Part shown: piece by piece, positions 1 through 5,108 of the stretch
Position numbering within the stretch: the first letter of the stretch is position 1
Layout of the letters: every line of letters starts with the position of its first letter
Assembly (NCBI GenBank): GCA_030640155.1
Contig: DAOWJX010000179.1
Coordinates: forward strand, 1 to 5,108
Origin: Candidatus Aegiribacteria sp.
Lineage (GTDB): Bacteria; Fermentibacterota; Fermentibacteria; Fermentibacterales; JCC-6
DNA length: 5,108 nt
Reading direction: 5' to 3'
Notes under the pieces: generated by a model
What the model saw: only the letters and a program-made list of their open reading frames with translations
The model's database searches: none
What the model was told of the DNA's origin: nothing
Translations under genes and position numbers: made by a program

Positions 1-434
1 AAGGCCATATCACCACCGATAGTCTGGAAATTCTTGCTGAGAGCAAGATAAAGATCCCTGGCTTTTCGTCTGTATGTTCCACCGCTTCGAACAGCTTCCG
101 GTTCATTATCAAATCCAAGAACCATGCCGGGAAGAGGTATGGTTTCATCAAGCAGACGAAACCTTGCCTTGAGATAGATATGCTCAAACCATGATGGGTC
201 ATTCATACCGGTAATATTCCAGCCTCCGTAACCAAGACCCGCTGCAAGCCTCGGTATTATGCCCACGCAGAATGAGAACTTTAATCCATCATTGGGAAAT
301 GTGTTTACGGAGATGCTGTACGTTCTGGGTGCGACAATACCCGCGGTTGGTTCATGAACAATTCTCATCAATTCCCCGGAACCGCCGGCTCCGGCAAACA
401 GAAGTAGCAGACTGATCAGAATAACTTTCCTCAT
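1..434 (-). CDS. Exported protein, probable outer-membrane beta-barrel (N-terminal 144 residues; 3' end beyond window)
   Basis: Translated by hand from the ATG at 434; the frame stays open to base 1, so only the N-terminus is present. Residues 1-20 form a signal peptide: positive Arg2-Lys3, a hydrophobic core (about 4-14) and a small-residue stretch AGAGGSG suited to signal peptidase I. No lipobox Cys follows. The mature part shows alternating polar/hydrophobic strands (39-45, 51-58) ending in aromatic and glycine turns, with YGGWN at 69-73 plus ITG at 74-76, and LPGMVLGFDNE at 101-111, then a Tyr/Arg-rich strand near 121-135. I recall this pattern from uncharacterised barrel-like proteins of FCB-type bacteria, sometimes compared with YjbH; no specific function can be given. 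The start overlaps the dnaE stop by four bases (ATGA) and has a strong ribosome binding site inside dnaE. Cys56 is the only cysteine in the visible part. Export is well supported; the barrel fold is inferred from strand pattern. Confidence 0.72.
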   Translation of the reverse strand, partial: MRKVILISLLLLFAGAGGSGELMRIVHEPTAGIVAPRTYSISVNTFPNDGLKFSFCVGIIPRLAAGLGYGGWNITGMNDPSWFEHIYLKARFRLLDETIPLPGMVLGFDNEPEAVRSGGTYRRKARDLYLALSKNFQTIGGDMA

Positions 435-3400
435 AAGCGCGGCCCCCTTCCTCTGAACAGAGATACGGATTCATTCCCCAGAAGCTCTCTCAGTTTTAAA
501 ATCAGTTCAGCACCAGGATCAACTCTCAGAGATCTGGAGCGTCCCACGACTTTCCATCCTGAACTGTGTTTGATAATAACTGATACTTCTCCCTTGCCCG
601 AATTGTTCCTGAGACAATCTACCGCTTTCTCAAGCAGGTCCATTCTGGGGTTGCTGCCATCTACTATTATAGTCACGCCGGCTCTCAGTATAGATCTGAC
701 CTTGTTCAGCGGAAAAATCTTTCTGGCACTGAAACGGCTGTCCCCCCTCCTTCTGGACACTTCACCATCCATCAGAACAAGACAATCCGGTTCAAGTAAA
801 TCACCAAATTCTTTAAGAGCATCACTGAATACAACAACCTCACCTGTACCAGTGCAACCTTCTACCAGCACAAATGCCATTTCACCATGTTTTGTGGGAA
901 TGATCTTCTTCTTCTGGATCATACCGGCGGTAGTAATGAGTTTCCTGTCGCTTTTATGAGCCAGTTCAATCGGCTCGTTGGAAAAACTGTTAATTTCATC
1001 GGAGTACACTTCAAGAGGATGACCGGTCATGTAGAATCCGAGTAGTGATTTTTCCAATCTGTACAATTCTTCCAGGGGTAATTCTTCCTTTTCCCTTAAT
1101 ATCGGCGCATGATTCACAGAGTTTTCTTCGCTGTCGTCATGTTCACCATCGAACAATGACATCTGTCCTGCTTCAATGTGCCTTCTGACCGATATTCCAT
1201 AACTGATCGCGTGTTCCACTGAATCAAGAAGAGTCGCTCTGTTTTTGCCGAAGCAGTCCATCGCTCCCGCACCAATGAGAGATTCAATAGCTTTCTTATT
1301 GATTACTCCATTTCCCAGCCTTGTACACAGATCAAAGATGTTGTCAAATGGTCCATCCTTCTCTCTTGTCTCCACGATCTCGGATGACGGTCCCTCTCCC
1401 ACATTCTTGATCGCGGAAAGCGCATAGACTATTCCGCCTTCCTGATCGACATCGAACCTGACTGAACTGTAATTGACGGATGGTGGATTCACTGTCACAC
1501 CAAGTCGTGAACACTCCTCAATGAGGGGAGTAATCCTGTCGATCTTGCCTATCTCACTGGTAAGACATGCCGCCAGAAATTCTGAAGGGTAGTTTCCTTT
1601 CAACCATGCGGTCCAGTAGGCAAGCGCCGCATAACAGACAGCGTGAGATTTATTGAAACCGTATCCGGCGAATTTCTCAATAAGGTTAAATACCTTCACA
1701 GCTGTTTTTTTCTTCACATTCCTGTCAACAGCACCGCTGATAAACTTCTCCCGCATCTGAGCCATGACTTCCGGGTCCTTCCGGGACATCGCGCGTCTGA
1801 GCGTATCCGCTTCCGCCATGGACATGCCGGCCAGAAGGTTTGCTATCTTCATAACCTGTTCCTGATAGATTATCACTCCGAATGTAGATGAAAGAACTTC
1901 CTCCAGATCAGGATGGGGATATGGTATGGTAAAGTCGGATGAACCGGATTCAATACCTTTCTTATTAACAGCATAAAGATCTATCATGTCCATGGAGCCC
2001 GGGCGGAAGATAGCTACGGCGGCAACAATGTCATCAAAGCTGTTGACGTTTATTTTTTTCAGAGCATCTCGCATGCCGGAGCTTTCAAGCTGAAACACAC
2101 CCGCTGTCTCACCTCTGCTCATCAGTTTAAAAATCTTCCTGTCATCAAATAACAGGTTCTTCACTCTGAAATCTGGATCTCGTCTGCGAACCAATCCCTC
2201 AGCCCGATGAATAATCGTTACGTTTCGAAGACCGAGCAGATCCAATTTCAGAAGACCTACTTTTTCTGCGCTTTTCTTTTCGTATTGGGTTGTGATCCCC
2301 TCTTTTGCGGAGCAAAGAGGAACATATTCGCGTAGATTGCCGGGAGTTATTATGACACCGGCTGCATGAACACCGGAATGCCTGGCGATATTCTCCAGAG
2401 TGTAAGCATAATTGAAGAGCTTCTCAATTTCCTTTTCTTCGCTGACTCTCCTCGAAAGCTCCGGAACACTTTTTACAACTTCCGGGAGAGGAGCGTCTGG
2501 ATTGGGGGCTGATGCAACCAGTTTAGCCAGAACATCTCCCTCCGATACACTCATTCCCATGACACGCGCCATATCTCTAACCACAGATCTGTTTCGGATC
2601 CTGCTGAAGGTAATGAGCTGGCAGACATTCTCCCTGCCGTACATGTCGATGATGTGATCGATGATCTCACCGCGGCGTTCACAGCAGACATCGATATCGA
2701 TATCCGGCATCTCCATCCGCGCGGGGTTGAGGAAGCGCTCGAAGCTGAGGTCGTAATCAAGCGGATTTATGTCAGTAATGTCAATCGCATAGGAAACAAG
2801 GCTTCCAGCAGTTGAGCCCCTTCCAGGTCCCACCGGTATATCCATGGACCTGGCCCATCTCATCATCTCGGAGACTATGAGGAAGTAACCCGGAAAGTCC
2901 ATATCACCTATGATGCCAAGTTCGTGTTCAAGTCTTTCGGTTTCCAGGGAATTCAACTCCCTGTCTAATCTCCTGGTCAGACCTTCAAAAGAAAGTCGAT
3001 GGAGATAATTATTGGTGTCCGCCTCCCCTTCAGGGAGAGGATACTCGGGCAGGATGGGATCACCCTCGATCAAGTTGAATTCACATTTCTCCGCAAGTCT
3101 GACAGTATTTGAGACAGCTTCCGGTATCCATTCGAATAATTTCTGCATCTCAAGCGGAGTTTTTACATAGAATTCAGCTGTTTCAAACCGCATGCGTCCG
3201 GGATCGTTCAAAGTCTTCCCTGTCTGAAGACACAGAAGCGCCTCGTGTGCCTGATGGTCCTCTCTTCGAAGGTAGTGCGCATCGTTGGTCGCCGCAACAA
3301 CAGCCCCGGTTTCCTTTGCCAGCTCAGCAAGAGCGGGAAGAACCTTTGCTTCATCGGACAACCCGTGATCCATCAGCTCAATGAAGTAGTTTTCAGGTCC

Positions 3401-3895
3401 AACGAGGTCCTGATAGAATCGAACAGCGTCTAAAGCTTTCTCCCTGCTGCCGGAAAGGAGATGCTGTGTAACCTCCCCTTGCAGGCAGGCGGAACCGATA
3501 AGAAGCCCTTCACTGTAACGGGCTAGAATTTCCCGATCAATTCGTGGTTTATAGTAGAATCCATCTATATAACCGGCTGATGAAAGTTTAGAGAGATTAC
3601 GGTATCCTTTTTCATTTTTCGCTATGAGTGTGAGGTGATATCTTTTCCCGTTCCTGGTGCGATCATTCAAGGAAGGGAAAGCTATGTAGGCTTCCATCCC
3701 GAGAATTGGATGTACTCCCTTTTCCTTCATTTTTTCAAAGAACTGAACTGCCCCGAAGAGGCTGCCATGATCTGTAACAGCTACTGAATTCATTTCATGT
3801 GAGGAGATGTAGTCGGCCAGACGATCAAATCTTATCACTCCATCGAGAAGGCTGTATTCCGAATGCAGATGCAGATGTACGAAACCGACACTCAT
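431..3895 (-). CDS. dnaE: DNA polymerase III subunit alpha (DnaE)
   Basis: Catalytic subunit of the replicative DNA polymerase, 1154 aa against about 1160 in E. coli. The PHP domain (about 1-280) opens with HLHLHSEYSLLDG and carries probable metal ligands His9, His11, Asp18, His43, Glu68, His87, Cys137, Asp205 and His207. The palm has GPGRGS (356-361) and PDIDID, giving catalytic Asp398 and Asp400, with the third, Asp552, in KLDLLGLR; these match E. coli D401, D403 and D555 with a constant shift of three. YGFNKSH (745-751) marks the fingers. A helix-hairpin-helix lies near 860-883, a beta-clamp motif QMSLF at 911-915, an OB fold near 985-1065, and a C-terminal domain with RVDPGAELILKLRELLG near the end. 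The start fits the family N-terminus exactly and overlaps the upstream stop (TAATG). No key residue is missing and no frameshift is seen. It is a DnaE1-type enzyme, not PolC or the shorter error-prone DnaE2. Confidence 0.98.
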   Translation of the reverse strand: MSVGFVHLHLHSEYSLLDGVIRFDRLADYISSHEMNSVAVTDHGSLFGAVQFFEKMKEKGVHPILGMEAYIAFPSLNDRTRNGKRYHLTLIAKNEKGYRNLSKLSSAGYIDGFYYKPRIDREILARYSEGLLIGSACLQGEVTQHLLSGSREKALDAVRFYQDLVGPENYFIELMDHGLSDEAKVLPALAELAKETGAVVAATNDAHYLRREDHQAHEALLCLQTGKTLNDPGRMRFETAEFYVKTPLEMQKLFEWIPEAVSNTVRLAEKCEFNLIEGDPILPEYPLPEGEADTNNYLHRLSFEGLTRRLDRELNSLETERLEHELGIIGDMDFPGYFLIVSEMMRWARSMDIPVGPGRGSTAGSLVSYAIDITDINPLDYDLSFERFLNPARMEMPDIDIDVCCERRGEIIDHIIDMYGRENVCQLITFSRIRNRSVVRDMARVMGMSVSEGDVLAKLVASAPNPDAPLPEVVKSVPELSRRVSEEKEIEKLFNYAYTLENIARHSGVHAAGVIITPGNLREYVPLCSAKEGITTQYEKKSAEKVGLLKLDLLGLRNVTIIHRAEGLVRRRDPDFRVKNLLFDDRKIFKLMSRGETAGVFQLESSGMRDALKKINVNSFDDIVAAVAIFRPGSMDMIDLYAVNKKGIESGSSDFTIPYPHPDLEEVLSSTFGVIIYQEQVMKIANLLAGMSMAEADTLRRAMSRKDPEVMAQMREKFISGAVDRNVKKKTAVKVFNLIEKFAGYGFNKSHAVCYAALAYWTAWLKGNYPSEFLAACLTSEIGKIDRITPLIEECSRLGVTVNPPSVNYSSVRFDVDQEGGIVYALSAIKNVGEGPSSEIVETREKDGPFDNIFDLCTRLGNGVINKKAIESLIGAGAMDCFGKNRATLLDSVEHAISYGISVRRHIEAGQMSLFDGEHDDSEENSVNHAPILREKEELPLEELYRLEKSLLGFYMTGHPLEVYSDEINSFSNEPIELAHKSDRKLITTAGMIQKKKIIPTKHGEMAFVLVEGCTGTGEVVVFSDALKEFGDLLEPDCLVLMDGEVSRRRGDSRFSARKIFPLNKVRSILRAGVTIIVDGSNPRMDLLEKAVDCLRNNSGKGEVSVIIKHSSGWKVVGRSRSLRVDPGAELILKLRELLGNESVSLFRGRGPRL
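443..452 (-). promoter_or_regulatory. Ribosome binding site of the exported barrel-like protein
   Basis: The minus strand reads AGGAAGGGGG, 8 bases before the ATG at 434. It lies within the last codons of dnaE (Arg-Gly-Arg-Gly-Pro region). The strong site suggests this gene can also be initiated independently of ribosomes leaving dnaE. Confidence 0.7.
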
Positions 3896-5031
3896 TAATC
3901 TTCAGAATTCGCTATCGAACCGGATGGCTTTTTCTCAATGTTATTATTACCATACAAGCGGTCAAATTCGCGTTGTTCCTCTTGATCAGCCCTGTCCACA
4001 AGGTCAACGCCATCTTTTCTGTATCTTAAAGCCAGATAGATAAGTGTCCAGGAGGATGAGCAGCAGGAGAAAAGGTAGGACACAACAACAAGGAATATTG
4101 CTGTACCTGAAAGCCCCGCGATCACTCCGGATATACCTGTCCATGCCTGTATGGAATTCTGTTGACCGAAGGTGGTCAGACCTGAGAAGAACGGGAGTGC
4201 CTCGGGAGCTAATAACCGGGGACCTGAAGCAAGCGCTGCACCGAATCCCGCGCTTCCTGCGCCGAGAGCCACTGAAAAAGAGAGTAAGTCCACCGCGAGC
4301 GATGCGAACAGGAGAAAGGTAATCCCACCAAGCAGCATAATGATCAGCGAGAGTATCCAATAGAGAAACACCCTCCAGGATTGAGACGTCATGGTGGAGA
4401 ACAGTTCGAAGACTGATTCGAAAGTATCACCACCGGTAGTGGCTATTATCGAAGGAAGCAGCTGAAAGGAAAGAACAAGTGCCATCGCAGTCAGAACCGC
4501 CAGCAGCATAACACCCCATAACGGAACTGAAAGCAATGCGGTCAGAATCGGACCCGCGACCGGAATGCGGGAAAGAACCCCTGCGGCAGCACCGGCCGCC
4601 ATTGCAAGAAGAATAACAAACACAAGCAGAACAGGAATAGCAATAAGGGGTGCACTGTTTCCCCTGGCAAACCTGGAAGCATCTGCTCCGGAGAAGAAAT
4701 TATCTCCACGGATCTGCTGGAAGGTCATTCTCGAAACTTTCAGTCCGCCACGGATGAGAACGTATAAGATCAGGATAACAGCGATAATCAGAAATGCAAC
4801 TGGTATTACATCTTTCAAGAATAGCGCTCCGGGAAGGGGAAAGAGACGACTCTGCTCCCATCTGGCAGCCATGTCATATCCCGCAGCATAAAATCCAAGG
4901 TATATGAAAACGTCCCAGATCGCCCATGATAAAACAAGTGTCTTGAAATAAATCCAAATCTTCCTTGCGCTGAATCCGTACTTCGCGCACAGGGGAATAT
5001 CCTTTACATTGAAACGCAGCTCTTCAGTCAT
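3895..5031 (-). CDS. Uncharacterised six-helix inner-membrane protein
   Basis: 378 aa, function unknown. Hydrophobic segments lie at about 29-51, 72-94, 127-150, 163-187, 220-244 and 303-335. Arg/Lys cluster at the N-terminus (10-30), the 94-123 loop and just after the last helix (336-339), so by the positive-inside rule both ends face the cytoplasm. The 94-123 loop (FQQIRGDNFFSGADASRFARGN), the segment GGDTFESVFELFSTMTSQSWR (200-220) and the tail LALRYRKDGVDLVD (333-346) are the parts most likely to define a family. I recall a similar layout in unnamed Planctomycetota and FCB proteins, but cannot name a domain. The tail beyond 340 is charged and soluble. I chose the ATG at 5031, not an in-frame TTG at 5055, because GGAGG lies 8 bases before that ATG. 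Its stop shares a base with the dnaE start, placing both in one operon. A role in envelope transport or assembly is only a guess; no catalytic motif is visible. Confidence 0.85.
   Translation of the reverse strand: MTEELRFNVKDIPLCAKYGFSARKIWIYFKTLVLSWAIWDVFIYLGFYAAGYDMAARWEQSRLFPLPGALFLKDVIPVAFLIIAVILILYVLIRGGLKVSRMTFQQIRGDNFFSGADASRFARGNSAPLIAIPVLLVFVILLAMAAGAAAGVLSRIPVAGPILTALLSVPLWGVMLLAVLTAMALVLSFQLLPSIIATTGGDTFESVFELFSTMTSQSWRVFLYWILSLIIMLLGGITFLLFASLAVDLLSFSVALGAGSAGFGAALASGPRLLAPEALPFFSGLTTFGQQNSIQAWTGISGVIAGLSGTAIFLVVVSYLFSCCSSSWTLIYLALRYRKDGVDLVDRADQEEQREFDRLYGNNNIEKKPSGSIANSED
3900..3903 (-). promoter_or_regulatory. Weak ribosome binding site of dnaE
   Basis: Only GAAG is found, 4 bases before the dnaE ATG, which is short in both match and spacing. 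With the TAATG stop-start junction, this suggests ribosomes finishing the membrane-protein gene reinitiate on dnaE. The coupling is inferred from the layout. Confidence 0.45.
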
Positions 5032-5108
5032 GTTCACTCCCTCCACGATCCTCAAACCTCAATTCATCAGACAATACTACCGGCCACCTGTTTTCGGTAG
5101 GTCAGAGT
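5032..5108. other. Short non-coding or gene-end segment upstream of the operon genes
   Basis: These 77 bases hold the ribosome binding site of the membrane-protein gene. No convincing -35/-10 pair is seen on the minus strand. Two minus-strand frames could be the last codons of an upstream gene (one stopping near 5067, one near 5077), but the stretch is too short to decide. An imperfect hairpin candidate with 6-base arms (5077-5082 and 5095-5100) has a 12-base loop and no T-run, so it is not called a terminator. Confidence 0.4.
5037..5044 (-). promoter_or_regulatory. Ribosome binding site that fixes the start of the membrane-protein gene
   Basis: The minus strand reads GGAGGGAG here; its GGAGG core is 8 bases from the ATG at 5031. 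The same purines would lie inside the coding region if the in-frame TTG at 5055 were used, and that TTG has only a weaker GAATTGAGG-like stretch near it. This decides the start in favour of the ATG. Confidence 0.8.

Noticed and set aside
570..959. 129-codon plus-strand open frame opposite the dnaE 3' region
   Set aside because: It is antisense to a well-supported DnaE C-terminal domain, has serine/leucine-rich low-complexity content and no recognisable motif.
1705..1711. Seven-A run as a programmed -1 frameshift heptamer (dnaX style)
   Set aside because: The run is in phase G AAA AAA A, not the X XXY YYZ phase needed for tandem slippage, and full-length DnaE is required downstream.
2690..2701. 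Perfect 12-base palindrome ATCGATATCGAT
   Set aside because: It encodes the catalytic Asp-Ile-Asp-Ile-Asp of DnaE; alternating GAT/ATC codons create the symmetry, so no binding site is implied.
4044..4363. Overlapping open frames on both strands inside the membrane-protein gene
   Set aside because: They are Arg/Pro/Ser-rich shadows of a gene with clear membrane topology and a strong ribosome binding site.
5029..5055. TTG at 5055 as the start of the membrane protein
   Set aside because: The ATG at 5031 has GGAGG at ideal spacing; the eight extra residues would span that ribosome binding site.
5077..5100. Inverted repeat CTACCG ... CGGTAG as a terminator of an upstream gene
   Set aside because: Only a 6-base stem with a 12-base loop and no following T-run on either strand.

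Overview
The window is a compact bacterial segment with three genes, all on the minus strand and head to tail. In transcription order, right to left, they are: an uncharacterised six-helix inner-membrane protein (5031 to 3895), the catalytic subunit of DNA polymerase III, DnaE (3895 to 431), and the N-terminal part of an exported protein that looks like an outer-membrane beta-barrel (434 to the left edge, cut there). Apart from 77 bases at the right edge, the window is entirely coding.

The genes are packed as an operon. The membrane-protein stop and the dnaE start share one base (TAATG). The dnaE stop and the next start overlap by four bases (ATGA). dnaE has only a weak ribosome binding site of its own, so its translation probably depends partly on the gene before it. 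The flanking genes both have strong purine-rich sites (GGAGG and AGGAAGG). I see no terminator inside the window, and the operon continues past base 1.

The organism is a Gram-negative (diderm) bacterium, judging by the signal peptide and barrel-like pattern of the last gene. GC content looks moderate, in the high 40s percent by eye. The conserved features of the barrel (YGGWN-ITG and LPGMVLGFDNE) and of the six-helix protein remind me of uncharacterised proteins from the Fibrobacterota/Bacteroidota/Gemmatimonadota and Planctomycetota sides of the tree. That placement is from memory and tentative.

DnaE is full length, with all three catalytic aspartates and a clamp-binding motif. Its PHP domain keeps the complete set of likely metal ligands, unlike E. 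coli DnaE. The main point of interest is a replicative polymerase with a possibly active PHP nuclease site, translationally coupled between two uncharacterised envelope proteins. I found no CRISPR array, RNA gene, mobile element or evident new defence system; this reads mostly as ordinary housekeeping sequence.
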